A stretch of 64,000 bases of DNA from an uncultured Bacteroidota bacterium (GTDB lineage: Bacteria; Bacteroidota; Bacteroidia; Chitinophagales; Chitinophagaceae): contig CAIJXT010000009.1 in the NCBI GenBank assembly GCA_903824665.1, forward strand, positions 62,001-126,000, in the 5' to 3' direction. The translations under genes and the position numbers were made by a program. Shown here in pieces: positions 1-9,458 of this stretch. The notes under the pieces are model-generated. The model saw only the letters and a list, made by a program, of their open reading frames with translations. It had not been told where the DNA came from and ran no database searches. Each line of letters starts with the position of its first letter. The first letter of the stretch is position 1.

Positions 1-510
<510 letters not shown>

Positions 511-568
511 GATTACTGCTGTTCGCATTGATTAATATTATTGCGATAGTAATTGTAAATTAAAATAC

Positions 569-604
569 AATCAAAGCCGCCTTTTTTAAGGGCGGCTTTG
601 ATTT
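569..604 (+). terminator. Intrinsic terminator after rpoC
   Basis: A perfect 13-bp stem (569-581 with 591-603) encloses a 9-base loop rich in T and is followed by a short T stretch. It lies just after the rpoC stop and before an unrelated gene, so it probably ends rpoBC transcription. Confidence 0.8.
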
Positions 605-628
605 AACAGCCAATCCCCCACCACTTAG

Positions 629-1549
629 ATGAAAAAGCTATTTGCCCTGATACCGATGTTTTTTTTCTTTCATTGCAGCGCACAATCAGTGTGCAAAATT
701 TACCAATACCCTGCCGGCGAACAATCATCCAAGAAGCTCGTTGCCACCATATCTTACGATCCGGCAGGACGGGTCACAAAAGAGGTTATCAGAGGGTATA
801 TCCGCTTTCTCAACAACGTTAATACCATGTATTGCCACAAGGAAGACGGAGTATACCAATACTATTATGATGATTCTATTTTGTACAAAACGGTGATAAC
901 GATTAATGATGACCGCACCAATAAACCAATAGATTCCAACAAGATTTTCTACTATTACGATAGCGTCACAAACTGCCTTACCAGCGAGGTAACAGTAATG
1001 CACCTGAATAAGAGACTACCCGGCAAAAAGCCCGGCAGTTTCCGCAAAACAGTTGAATTCATATACGATTCACGTGGCAGACTGAGCAAAAAATGCGGAA
1101 CCTACAATCGCAACACCGTTGAGCACCTCTGTTATGACGAAGAAGGCCGCATCGTTACAGACAGCATGGTAAGTATCGACCCTACCGACGGCTTCTCGGT
1201 AATGACAAAGTACGAGTATAGCAAAGGGGGTTACAAAGAATATACCTGGATGTCCGAACGTAAATACCCCTCAATCACAGAATACAAGCTCGATAGTCTG
1301 GGTAGGGTTATCGAACAGGCATTGTGGTTTCATAAAGACGACGAAAACGGCGGTTGCAAGAGTACGTTGCATACAGACTGGAAGCCATTCCTAAACAACG
1401 ACTTTAAACAATACAAGCAATACGAAAAAGCCGTGACCAATTTTGATGCAGCCGGGCGAATAGCAATGACCTTCTACTACTTTGAAGGCATACACACTAC
1501 AACGCACGAGTTTGTATACGAATCTGCTGCAAGCACAAATAATCATTAA
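629..1549 (+). CDS. Secreted YD/RHS-like repeat protein, function unknown
   Basis: A 306-residue protein with an N-terminal signal peptide (MKKLFALIPM, then an F-rich core), probably cleaved after CSAQ near residue 19. The Cys in the core does not sit in a good lipobox, so a soluble periplasmic or outer-surface product is favoured over a lipoprotein. At least five short repeats of the type YDxxGRxxxx are spaced along the chain (YDPAGRVTK, YDSRGRLSK, YDEEGRIVT, LDSLGRVIE, FDAAGRIAM). They resemble the YD repeats of RHS proteins but are few and lack the RHS core. Such repeat proteins are common in Bacteroidota. No catalytic motif was seen and its partner is unknown. Confidence 0.75.
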   Translation: MKKLFALIPMFFFFHCSAQSVCKIYQYPAGEQSSKKLVATISYDPAGRVTKEVIRGYIRFLNNVNTMYCHKEDGVYQYYYDDSILYKTVITINDDRTNKPIDSNKIFYYYDSVTNCLTSEVTVMHLNKRLPGKKPGSFRKTVEFIYDSRGRLSKKCGTYNRNTVEHLCYDEEGRIVTDSMVSIDPTDGFSVMTKYEYSKGGYKEYTWMSERKYPSITEYKLDSLGRVIEQALWFHKDDENGGCKSTLHTDWKPFLNNDFKQYKQYEKAVTNFDAAGRIAMTFYYFEGIHTTTHEFVYESAASTNNH

Positions 1550-1563
1550 TACCCGGATAGCAC

Positions 1564-1571
1564 TATTTTTG
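1564..1571 (+). promoter_or_regulatory. Bacteroidota -7 promoter box (TATTTTTG)
   Basis: A perfect match to TANNTTTG lies 5 bases before the ATG of the DUF2132 gene. Transcription would then start at or within a few bases of the ATG, giving an almost leaderless mRNA. No clear -33 TTTG is seen. Confidence 0.5.
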
Positions 1572-1575
1572 CGAT

Positions 1576-1806
1576 ATGACTGATATACAAAAGAACAATC
1601 CATTACATGGCATAACGCTTGAAGCTATTCTCAGATACCTGGTCGAAAATATGGGATGGGAGGAAATGAATGAGCGCGTACGTATCAATTGTTTTTACGA
1701 AAACCCAAGTATTTCTTCCAGCCTTAAATTCCTGCGGAAAACAGAATGGGCCCGCAAAAAAGTAGAATTGCTCTACATCGACGTCATTTCACAGGAGCGA
1801 AAATGA
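1576..1806 (+). CDS. VF530/DUF2132 family small protein
   Basis: A 76-residue cytoplasmic protein matching the VF530 (DUF2132) family almost end to end: NPLHGITLE at residues 8-16, then [15 protein letters not shown] and [16 protein letters not shown]. The family is small, helical and widespread, and has been described as DNA-binding-like; its exact role is not established. The length is normal for the family. A TANNTTTG box lies immediately before the ATG, so this start is well supported. It sits between a secreted repeat protein and a small lipoprotein, and no operon partner is evident. Confidence 0.88.
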   Translation: MTDIQKNNPLHGITLEAILRYLVENMGWEEMNERVRINCFYENPSISSSLKFLRKTEWARKKVELLYIDVISQERK

Positions 1807-1920
1807 TATCATCTCTTGAGGATGTAGCTATACTTCATTAATACATTTAAATTATTCTTTTGTTACAATAATAAATATAAAGCTTTTTAACTGCCTATCT
1901 ATTTTTTCTCGGAAAAATTT

Positions 1921-1928
1921 TATTTTTG
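1921..1928 (+). promoter_or_regulatory. -7 promoter box (TATTTTTG) for the small lipoprotein gene
   Basis: A perfect TANNTTTG match 22 bases before the ATG at 1951, in an AT-rich stretch. No obvious -33 element was found. Confidence 0.55.
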
Positions 1929-1950
1929 AGGTACACAAAACAAAAACAAT

Positions 1951-2184
1951 ATGAAAAATCTAATCCCGGTAGCGGCAGTAGTAGTACTCGCAATGATGTT
2001 CACATCCTGCAAAAAAGAATACACTTGCACATGCACCACATCAATGACAGGTGTCCCTTCAACAACAGTTTCAGGTAAAACTGATAAAATGTCGAAGAAA
2101 GATGCCAAATCAAAATGCGAAGCAGGAAACACATCTACAACTGTAGCTGGTATTACTACTTCTGTTAATTGCAAAATCGACTAA
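1951..2184 (+). CDS. Small Cys-rich predicted lipoprotein
   Basis: A 77-residue protein with a short basic start, a hydrophobic core (AAVVVLAMM) and a good lipobox (FTSC, lipidated Cys at residue 20), so it should be anchored to a membrane after signal peptidase II cleavage. The Cys is followed by KKEYTCTCTT, and two more Cys residues occur later, allowing disulfide bonds. The mature part is rich in Thr, Ser and Lys and has no recognised domain. A similar short lipoprotein with the same KxCxCxT style lies at 61314-61559. It has its own promoter box and a strong terminator. Function is unknown. Confidence 0.8.
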   Translation: MKNLIPVAAVVVLAMMFTSCKKEYTCTCTTSMTGVPSTTVSGKTDKMSKKDAKSKCEAGNTSTTVAGITTSVNCKID

Positions 2185-2202
2185 TTAATTTCCACAAAAT
2201 TG

Positions 2203-2240
2203 AAGCCTGCTTCACATTTCGTGAAGCAGGCTTTCTTTAT
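2203..2240. terminator. Bidirectional terminator between convergent genes
   Basis: A perfect 13-bp stem (2203-2215 with 2221-2233) with a 5-base loop and a T-rich tail lies between the small lipoprotein gene and the convergent cyclase gene, and can serve both strands. Confidence 0.8.
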
Positions 2241-2264
2241 TTAGATCAGCACTGATAAACGCTC

Positions 2265-4445
2265 TTATTCCGACACGAAGTACATTTTCAGCGCGCCTTT
2301 ATTTTTCGCTACTATCTCTCCTCTGTATTCACAACTGAATTTGCCTTTCACCAGGTCATAAGTTGCTCCGGATATATTTATCTTGCCCGGCTCACCATGT
2401 TGCTCTATTCTCGCAGCTGTATTCACTGTATCGCCCCATATGTCGTAGGCAAACTTCTTTACACCTACAATACCAGCTACAACATTCCCGCTGTGAATCC
2501 CGATGCGCACCTCAAAAGTCCGCTCACCCAGTTTTGCACGGCGGTCCTGCATGAATGCATTGATCTCCCTGGCCGCCAGCACGGTCTTTAGTGCATGGTC
2601 GGCATCTGCTGCCGGTAACCCGCACACTGCAAGGTAGGCATCGCCTATTGTCTTTATTTTCTCAATGTTATACTTCTGGGTTATCTCATCAAACCTCTTG
2701 AAACAGGTATGCAATTCATCTATCAATGCCTGAGCACTCATTTGCTCAGCCGCAGATGTAAAGTTCACAAAGTCAGTGAAGATGACCGTAACATTATCAA
2801 AATGTCTGGCAGCCGTACTTCCCGTCATTTTTAGTTCATTTGCTACTTCCTCAGGCAATATGTTCCGCAACAGCGCGTCTGACTTACCGCGCTCCATTTC
2901 AGACTTCCGTCGCTCGCGCGCTATGAAGAACGAGAAACAAAGCAACAGACCAATCCCGGCTATTCCCATATAGGTATAGCTGCGCTGCCGTTGCAGCTTC
3001 AGCGCAGTGATCTTTTCTTTTTCGTCACTCTTCAAACTATCAGATAGCCGCTGCCGGTCATATTCATGCTGCATACCCATTCTCACAATCTTCTCATTAT
3101 TCTCCTTCGAAAAAATCGAGTCTTTAATAGCACGGAAGTTATCAGAGGCGTTCAGCGCTTTCCTATAATCCCCTTTCAGGCGGTAAGCCGCCGCCAGCGA
3201 CTCATATATCGTTTTCATCCCGCCTGGCTCTCCTGCTTCGGTAGACAGGGCAAGTCCTTGCTCCAGAAAACTGATCGCGTCACTAAGCAACACACCTTTG
3301 TTGCTGGGCAAAGACCACAATGGCACGCCATACTGTTTTCTACCCTGCTTTTCCTCTGCCTGTCCTATCGAGCCACGCTGTGCCGCTTTGCTGCCCACTC
3401 CGGAAAACAAAACTGTATCTCTGTAAATATCCAGATAAACTGTGCCCAATGCTTCCAGTATGGATGCCAGCTGACTCTTCAGCCCGGTTTCAACTGCTAT
3501 CTTTTTGGCCTGTTGAAAATAGGACAGCGCCATCGTATAATTCTTCTGTTTGGCATATACACGGCCTATCGAGCAGGTGTTCATCGCTACGCCACGCTTG
3601 TTTCCGAGCGTGTCATAAATAGCAAGAGCATTCTTAAACTGCTCCAACGCCAGTTCCTGATTTCCCTGCAGCTGATAGATCGACCCTATATTACTCGCAA
3701 TCGATGCCACTCCTGTTCTGTCTCCAATTTCCTCATTAATCTTCGATGCCTTAAAATAATATTCAAGTGCCTTTGCATGATCGCCCATCTCCACATACAC
3801 ATTCCCAATGTTCTCTGTCACAATATTCAGGCCGCCTTTCCCTTCTATCTGCTCTACCGCCTTCAGCGCGCTGAAGTAGTACTCCAGCGCTTTCGAAAAA
3901 TCACTGAGGTTAAAATAGACAGCACCAATATTGATGTTGCACGAGGCTACATTCTTGTATTCACCGGCCGACTCACTCATTTTCAACGACCTTTTGTAGT
4001 ATTCCAGCGCATTGGGATAGTCATTCAGGAAGTAATAAATATTGCCAATATTACCCGTACCATCAGCAATACCCTTTTTATCGCCTGTTACTTCATGCGT
4101 ATGTACCGCTGCTTTGTAATACGCAAGAGCTTTGGGATAATCCGACTTGCTTTGATAGTTCGTGCCGATAACATTATTCAGCCGGGCTATGCCTAAAGTC
4201 CACTTCAGGGTCTGGGCCAGCCGCATACCTTCAAATCCATAAATTAATCCCGTATCCGGATTGAAAAACGAATACCCGCGAGACAGGTTGTACAGTACTA
4301 TTACCTTATTGGTATCCTCCTTCTGCCTTGCCAGCTCTACAAGCAGCGAATCTATTTTCTCATGCCCCTTTAGCCGCCCGAAAACAGATACAGGACACAA
4401 AAACAACACTGCAAAAACGAAAAAAAGAAATGATTGACGTATCAT
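2265..4445 (-). CDS. TPR-repeat class III adenylate cyclase, membrane-anchored
   Basis: A 726-residue protein predicted to make cyclic AMP from ATP. It starts with a signal-like hydrophobic segment (residues 1-23), followed by about eight TPR units (about 60-400, such as ALEYYKRSLK and ALEYYFKASK). A transmembrane helix at about 485-505 (YMGIAGIGLLLCFSFF) is followed by a short linker (LLRNILPEEVANELK), then a class III cyclase domain. Metal-binding Asp558 (FTDF) and Asp602 (IGDAY) are present. The base-selecting pair is Lys598 (KTIGD) and Asp668 (YDIWG), the adenylate rather than guanylate type. TPRs would lie outside the cytoplasm and the cyclase inside. The substrate call follows from these residues; the TPR ligand is unknown. 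Confidence 0.9.
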   Translation of the reverse strand: MIRQSFLFFVFAVLFLCPVSVFGRLKGHEKIDSLLVELARQKEDTNKVIVLYNLSRGYSFFNPDTGLIYGFEGMRLAQTLKWTLGIARLNNVIGTNYQSKSDYPKALAYYKAAVHTHEVTGDKKGIADGTGNIGNIYYFLNDYPNALEYYKRSLKMSESAGEYKNVASCNINIGAVYFNLSDFSKALEYYFSALKAVEQIEGKGGLNIVTENIGNVYVEMGDHAKALEYYFKASKINEEIGDRTGVASIASNIGSIYQLQGNQELALEQFKNALAIYDTLGNKRGVAMNTCSIGRVYAKQKNYTMALSYFQQAKKIAVETGLKSQLASILEALGTVYLDIYRDTVLFSGVGSKAAQRGSIGQAEEKQGRKQYGVPLWSLPSNKGVLLSDAISFLEQGLALSTEAGEPGGMKTIYESLAAAYRLKGDYRKALNASDNFRAIKDSIFSKENNEKIVRMGMQHEYDRQRLSDSLKSDEKEKITALKLQRQRSYTYMGIAGIGLLLCFSFFIARERRKSEMERGKSDALLRNILPEEVANELKMTGSTAARHFDNVTVIFTDFVNFTSAAEQMSAQALIDELHTCFKRFDEITQKYNIEKIKTIGDAYLAVCGLPAADADHALKTVLAAREINAFMQDRRAKLGERTFEVRIGIHSGNVVAGIVGVKKFAYDIWGDTVNTAARIEQHGEPGKINISGATYDLVKGKFSCEYRGEIVAKNKGALKMYFVSE

Positions 4446-4709
4446 GCAAAATAAAATTGCTATTAATCTGAATAGCCCGACACCAAACGCGAAAAATGAT
4501 ATCCGCTAATTCAAGTGCCTGTAAATATAGTAAAATACAATTGATAGCAATTTTAATTTCCACTATTGTAACCTCGAATTAAAATCCTGTAATTGCAGTA
4601 AACCAAGATAGAATACAATGCAAAAGCAAACAATGATTTTTCGCTGGAAAGACACATGCACGCAAAAAAATTTGTGACAGTTCAGTGATTATCTAAACCA
4701 ATTTTTAAG

Positions 4710-4717
4710 TATATTTG
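4710..4717 (+). promoter_or_regulatory. -7 promoter box (TATATTTG)
   Basis: A perfect TANNTTTG match 17 bases before the ATG at 4735. No TTTG at the usual -33 spacing was seen. The 289-base gap to the divergent cyclase gene otherwise shows only AT-rich sequence. Confidence 0.5.
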
Positions 4718-4734
4718 TTATCTAAATCTCACCT

Positions 4735-5187
4735 ATGATCCGCTCTATATCTGCAGTTCTGCTGCTGCTCGCACTATTTACTTCATCATGCTGCAAAAAA
4801 ACCTTTTGCACTACCCCTGCTGGCCTTGGGGTCGGATTAGTAGGTTTTGACCTTGCTGAAATTGACACAATCTATACTACCGGGTATGCGCTGGGCTCCG
4901 GACTCACAACCGTAAAACGGGAACAACAGCTCGATACCGTTACGGTAGAATATAACAGTGATAGCGTGTTTTTTGTTAAGCCTAAATCAAATGGAATTTT
5001 GTCCGAGGCGTACGAATGGAAAATTTTCATTCCGGCGGTGAACAAAACCTACACCATAACCGACTATGGTTATAAGTCTTACAAATGCGGTGGTTGCGGC
5101 CACAAAAAAGAAGAAACTCGGACTTTATCCACTTGCCTGCTAAATGGCGTTCGTACCCATGTCGGAGCACTACGTATCAGAAAATAA
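4735..5187 (+). CDS. Predicted lipoprotein, hypothetical
   Basis: A 150-residue protein with a signal peptide (MIRSISAVLLLLALF) and a lipobox TSSC with the lipidated Cys at residue 19, directly followed by a second Cys and KK. The mature region has no recognised domain. Near the end, CGGCGHKKEE holds a CxxC pair that could bind a metal or form a disulfide. It stands alone between a divergent cyclase gene and a convergent receiver gene. Its promoter box is just upstream. Function is unknown. Confidence 0.75.
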   Translation: MIRSISAVLLLLALFTSSCCKKTFCTTPAGLGVGLVGFDLAEIDTIYTTGYALGSGLTTVKREQQLDTVTVEYNSDSVFFVKPKSNGILSEAYEWKIFIPAVNKTYTITDYGYKSYKCGGCGHKKEETRTLSTCLLNGVRTHVGALRIRK

Positions 5188-5258
5188 CCCACCAGACCGT
5201 CACCATATTCATATTGGTGGTTAGCGTCTTCTGCTATTTTGTTTGAACCCCTGAAGCA

Positions 5259-5777
5259 TTATGGTCGTGGCAGAGACACATCAAGTTTCCGCACCAGATA
5301 TACCGAGAAGATGCATATACCCACTATAGCCGCTACAAGCATTCGGGTGATGTTCTTATAGGCTTTATTGGATGCCTTGAGGTTGCGCAGAATGATAATG
5401 TTGTTCAGTATGTTTTCCGTACGCGAGAATGCTGTTTCGCTTTTGATCACGTAGTCGAATGCACCATATTTCATGATATCAACAGCAACCGCCAGGTCGT
5501 CCTGCCCTGTCAGCATGATCACGTGTGTGTCAGGTGCCAGCCGTTTCAAATCTTTCAGAATATCTACTCCGTTCTTGGCATCATTGATGTTGGAGTTCAG
5601 ATGGTAATCAAGCACTACCACATCCGGAACCAACGACAGATCCCTGATCGCATCCTCGCCATTGGTGTAAGACTTGATCGTATACTCAAAACGTTCACTG
5701 ATATAGTTCTTCAGCATTTCATTCTGCAGCGGCTCATCGTCTACCAGAAAAATGTACTTATCCATTTTAGATGCCAT
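5259..5777 (-). CDS. Receiver-domain protein with a C-terminal membrane helix
   Basis: A 172-residue protein. Residues 6-125 form a CheY-like receiver: acidic pair Asp13-Asp14, phospho-acceptor Asp57 (VVLDYHL), Thr90 (MLTGQ) and Lys112 (YVIKSE). Instead of an output domain it ends in one hydrophobic helix at about 145-163 (MLVAAIVGICIFSVYLV) with basic flanks. Phosphorylation could thus control something at the inner membrane. Met5 (5765) is an alternative start. It lies 113 bases downstream of, and on the same strand as, the hybrid kinase at 5891-8515, a likely partner. A receiver tethered this way is unusual. Confidence 0.85.
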   Translation of the reverse strand: MASKMDKYIFLVDDEPLQNEMLKNYISERFEYTIKSYTNGEDAIRDLSLVPDVVVLDYHLNSNINDAKNGVDILKDLKRLAPDTHVIMLTGQDDLAVAVDIMKYGAFDYVIKSETAFSRTENILNNIIILRNLKASNKAYKNITRMLVAAIVGICIFSVYLVRKLDVSLPRP

Positions 5778-5890
5778 AAATAAGATGTTTCCATAAAAAT
5801 ATAGTTAAATCCTAATAAAGCAAATAAATTTCAATTCAACCCCAAATATTTAGTCTGGGGTGAATGGGTTCTCCAATAATGTGATGTTGC

Positions 5891-8515
5891 TTAATGCTGC
5901 TCTCTGATCTCTCTGAACGCCTGCTCACATACAGTCTTCAGCGTACCGATCATCTTGCCTATAACCGCAAAATCATCCTTACGATCGGCCGCATGCTCTA
6001 TCCCGGCTATATTGCTGTGCTCCTCTTTTATCCCCATATAGGTCATTTGCGGTTTCAGCGAGTGCGATGCTATTTTTATCGTACCATGATCTGCTGCCGC
6101 CAGACCGGCGTCCAGCTGGGCCAGCAGCTTTGGGGCATTGTCCAGAAATATGGTGGTATATTTCTTCATTTTATCGGGATTGCCTCCCGTAAACTGTTTT
6201 ATGAAATCCATGCTCGTTACCCTCACTGGTGGTGCAGCCACCTCTGGTACTATCGGCTCGTTGGCTATATCCCCGCCTACCGGCATTGTGTCTGTCATAA
6301 CTTCGCTCATCTTTTTCAGTAATTCCTGTGGGTGAAAAGGCTTGGAAACATACGCATCCATTCCGGCCGCAAGATACTCTTTTACATCTTCCTGCAAAAC
6401 GTTTGCTGTCATAGCTATTATCTTCACCTGCTGTGCTTGTCCCGTTAGCTCTTTACGTATTACCTTGGTCGCTGTCAGCCCATCCATTACGGGCATCTGT
6501 ATATCCATCAGCACCACATCAAATGCCTCCTGCTGCAGCTGGTCTATCGCATCCTGTCCGTTTACAGCCATCGTTATGCTGATACCCGGCAGATACTCCT
6601 GTAGCGTATCTTCTGCCACCATGCGGTTAAACTCATTGTCTTCAACCAGCAGTATCTTCAGCTTCCTCAGCTTCTGTATCTTTTCATCGTCCAGCGTTTC
6701 TTCTTTTCTATCCTCCAGCTGCACCGCCGACCTGCCAAATACGATCACCGCAGAGAAGGTACTGCCCTTATTCAGCTCGCTCTCTATCAGTATATCACCG
6801 CCCATCAGCGTCGCCAGTTGCTTAGATATGCTCAATCCCAGCCCGGTACCACCGAATTTACGTGTGATGTCAGAACCCGCCTGCGTAAAACTGTCAAATA
6901 TCGTTCCCAGATATTCCGGGGCAATACCAATGCCCGAATCCTTTACATCAAACCTGATTACTATCTGCTCATCGTCTGCACGCTGCAGCACCGCCCGTAT
7001 CTCTACAGAACCCTTTTCTGTAAACTTGATCGCATTACCTGCCAGATTGATCAATATCTGATTCACCTTTGTAGGATCGCCAACCACCATTTGTGGTATT
7101 GCCGCATCGGTTTCCGTGATCAGTGCTATACCCTTCTCCTCCACCTTGGTATAAAGCATATCGTGCAATCCCTGCATCACCTCACGCACATTGAAGTCTA
7201 TATGCTCTATCGTCACCTTACCGGCCTCTATCTTCGAGAAGTCCAGTATATCATTGATGATCACCAGCAGGTTGTCCGCACTCATCCTTATGGCATTCAG
7301 GTACCGCAAATGTTCCGGCCTCGGGTCCTTGGCCAGTATCAGCCGGGTCATACCCACTATCGCATTCATAGGTGTGCGTATCTCATGGCTCATATTGGCC
7401 ATAAACTTGTGCTTCAGTTGTGCAGCACGCTCAGCCACTTCCTTTTCCTTTCTTGCCAGCTCTATCTGCTGCCGCGCCTGCAGGTTGTTCAGCTCATTAA
7501 ACACATTCTGCTTAAACACCTCATCCTTCAGCTTCTCAAACGACTTTATGTACTTGAACGCCGTGTGTATGTCACCCATCTTTTCGTACAGATCAGATAG
7601 CTTTTCATGTATGCTCATCAGGTCCTGCCGGCGTTTATATTCTGTAGCTACGTCCAGCGCGGTCAGCATATACTGCAGTGCTGTGTCGTAGTCGCCTCGG
7701 TCCATGTACAGATTACCCAGGTAATAGGTGCAGATAACCCTCACCTCCACACCACCCTGCTCATTCGCCTTTTCCAGCGCATTCAGCAGGTGCGTAGCTG
7801 CAGCTTCATGATGCTGCATTTTGTAATACACCTTTCCCACCCCGCTCTCCGCGTTTACATAGGCTGTAGTACCAGGCTCCGACCGTTTCAGATTCTCCTG
7901 AAACGATTTCAGCGCATCATCAAACTGCTCCTTTTTAAAGTAAATATTACCAAGCGTATTGTGAATATTCAGCAGACTGTTTACATTATTCACCCGCTCA
8001 AAAATAGGCAGGCATTTCAGTGCATACTCCAGCGCACCATCATAATCGTTGCAGTCAAACAGCAGATTCGAAATATTCGACAGTATCACAGACTGGTAGT
8101 ATTCATCCCCCATTTCCTGATTGATCACCAGCGCCCTGTCGTAGTTGGTCAGTACATTGGCCAGATCGCCCAACTCGCGATAAATGCTACCCAGATAATA
8201 ATGCCCTACGGCCTCTATCGTCTGATTATTGAGCTTGCGTGCTATCGTCAGTGCCTCCTTCAGCACATCAATACCCTCATTATACTTCCCCATCAGCCTG
8301 AAGCAGAACCCCCTCAGGCAAAGTCCATGCCCCACTCCAGCCACATATCCTATAGCCTGCGATCTCGTTATCACCTCGTCCGATAGGGCCAGTGCTTTAT
8401 CTACTTCGAAGTTCTTTACCTCTTCGGCCATCTTCAGCAATATCGATATCTTCTTCTCCTCGTCCTGCTGCATTTCCAGCTCACCCTGTAGCACTGCGTA
8501 TCTTTCCGTGTTCAT
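5891..8515 (-). CDS. TPR hybrid histidine kinase with receiver and Hpt domains
   Basis: An 874-residue cytoplasmic sensor without signal peptide or membrane helix. Residues 1-340 hold about eight TPR units (for example YNEGIDVLKEALTIAR). A short coiled coil leads to the HisKA domain with His377 (MSHEIRTPMN), then a HATPase domain with N (LAGNAIKF), G1 (DSGIGI) and G2 (GTGLGLSISK) boxes. A receiver follows with Asp671 (LMDIQMPVMDG), and an Hpt domain near the end carries His818 (ASHSLKPQ). All steps of a His-Asp-His relay are therefore in one chain. The final receiver may be the neighbouring membrane-anchored protein. The signal is unknown but should be cytoplasmic. Confidence 0.93.
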   Translation of the reverse strand: MNTERYAVLQGELEMQQDEEKKISILLKMAEEVKNFEVDKALALSDEVITRSQAIGYVAGVGHGLCLRGFCFRLMGKYNEGIDVLKEALTIARKLNNQTIEAVGHYYLGSIYRELGDLANVLTNYDRALVINQEMGDEYYQSVILSNISNLLFDCNDYDGALEYALKCLPIFERVNNVNSLLNIHNTLGNIYFKKEQFDDALKSFQENLKRSEPGTTAYVNAESGVGKVYYKMQHHEAAATHLLNALEKANEQGGVEVRVICTYYLGNLYMDRGDYDTALQYMLTALDVATEYKRRQDLMSIHEKLSDLYEKMGDIHTAFKYIKSFEKLKDEVFKQNVFNELNNLQARQQIELARKEKEVAERAAQLKHKFMANMSHEIRTPMNAIVGMTRLILAKDPRPEHLRYLNAIRMSADNLLVIINDILDFSKIEAGKVTIEHIDFNVREVMQGLHDMLYTKVEEKGIALITETDAAIPQMVVGDPTKVNQILINLAGNAIKFTEKGSVEIRAVLQRADDEQIVIRFDVKDSGIGIAPEYLGTIFDSFTQAGSDITRKFGGTGLGLSISKQLATLMGGDILIESELNKGSTFSAVIVFGRSAVQLEDRKEETLDDEKIQKLRKLKILLVEDNEFNRMVAEDTLQEYLPGISITMAVNGQDAIDQLQQEAFDVVLMDIQMPVMDGLTATKVIRKELTGQAQQVKIIAMTANVLQEDVKEYLAAGMDAYVSKPFHPQELLKKMSEVMTDTMPVGGDIANEPIVPEVAAPPVRVTSMDFIKQFTGGNPDKMKKYTTIFLDNAPKLLAQLDAGLAAADHGTIKIASHSLKPQMTYMGIKEEHSNIAGIEHAADRKDDFAVIGKMIGTLKTVCEQAFREIREQH

Positions 8516-8578
8516 CTTCTGTATGATTTGGGATGGTAAGATAAAAGGAATTTAAAAAATAATATGAAATTACGGGAA

Positions 8579-8586
8579 CAAAAATA
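8579..8586 (-). promoter_or_regulatory. -7 promoter box for the hybrid kinase gene
   Basis: Read on the minus strand this is TATTTTTG, a perfect TANNTTTG match, 63 bases upstream of the kinase ATG. No -33 TTTG at standard spacing. Confidence 0.45.
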
Positions 8587-8760
8587 CAAGTAAAGGTTTT
8601 CATAATATGCTTGCATCAAAATGTAAACCCTGTTTTACCGGCTCACTGCATGCGCCGAGTTATGCAAACAATATCGGGTGAAAAAAGAAAATATATCTCG
8701 CAGCAGGCATTAATACAATAATTTATTCTATACTTTTAGTGCGTTATCAATCCCGATGAT

Positions 8761-9345
8761 ATGCAGTTTGAAAAGGTGAAAAAATTTATTCTGGATAAGC
8801 TTAAGAAAGATTTGCCAAAAAATCTTACTTATCACAGCCTCGGACACATTAAAGATGTGTACAAGGCAGCAGAAGATCTGGCAAAGCTGGAAAAAGTAAC
8901 CGGTGACGACCTCACTATTCTGCTCACTGCCGTGCTCTTTCACGATTCAGGGTTCCTGATTCAGCAAAAAGAGCATGAGCGTGTCGGCTGCGAACTCGCT
9001 GCCCTCTACCTGCCAGACTTTGGCTACAGCGACGAGCAGATCATCAGGATCAGTGGGCTCATAATGGCGACCCGTATCCCACAAACACCCAACAACAAAC
9101 TCGAAAAGATCATCTGCGACGCCGACCTCGACTACCTCGGTCGCGACGACTTTTTCAAAATCGGCAACTACCTCTTCGATGAGCTCTGCATGTATGGCAT
9201 CATTAGTACCGAAAACGAGTGGAACAAGCTGCAGGTTCGCTTTCTTGAGAGCCACCGCTACTTCACCACCTCTGCCAAAAAACTACGCAAGGCCAAGAAA
9301 GACGAACACCTGGCACTCATAAAATCGAAGATCAAAAACCACTGA
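8761..9345 (+). CDS. HD-domain phosphohydrolase family protein
   Basis: A 194-residue protein with the HD metal-binding pattern in order: His at residue 26 (YHSLGHI), the His-Asp pair in LFHDSGF (about 60-66), a later His in KEHERVG (about 72), and Asp in DADLDYLGRDD (about 121-131). This is the set expected for HD phosphohydrolases that cleave nucleotides, cyclic dinucleotides or related phosphates. There is no signal peptide or membrane segment, so it should be cytoplasmic. The substrate cannot be named. It lies 113 bases before glyA on the same strand, without clear functional linkage. A near-consensus box (TACTTTTA, 8731) precedes it. Confidence 0.85.
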   Translation: MQFEKVKKFILDKLKKDLPKNLTYHSLGHIKDVYKAAEDLAKLEKVTGDDLTILLTAVLFHDSGFLIQQKEHERVGCELAALYLPDFGYSDEQIIRISGLIMATRIPQTPNNKLEKIICDADLDYLGRDDFFKIGNYLFDELCMYGIISTENEWNKLQVRFLESHRYFTTSAKKLRKAKKDEHLALIKSKIKNH

Positions 9346-9458
9346 TACTGCCTGCGCACTGCCGGCATTACTACCGGTACACCATTCGCACCGGCAGTAT
9401 ACCAATACCTGTATTACCCACCCATACCAATAGCACACAATAAAACGATCGATACAAT

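Noticed and set aside
3066-4196. A 376-codon plus-strand frame opposite the adenylate cyclase
   Set aside because: It lies wholly inside a well-supported cyclase gene and has no recognisable domain; its length comes from biased codon use on the other strand.
9358-9398. A hairpin (ACTGCCGG/CCGGCAGT) between the HD gene and glyA as a terminator or riboswitch
   Set aside because: It has an 8-bp stem with a long loop and no T-run, and shows no known riboswitch core.
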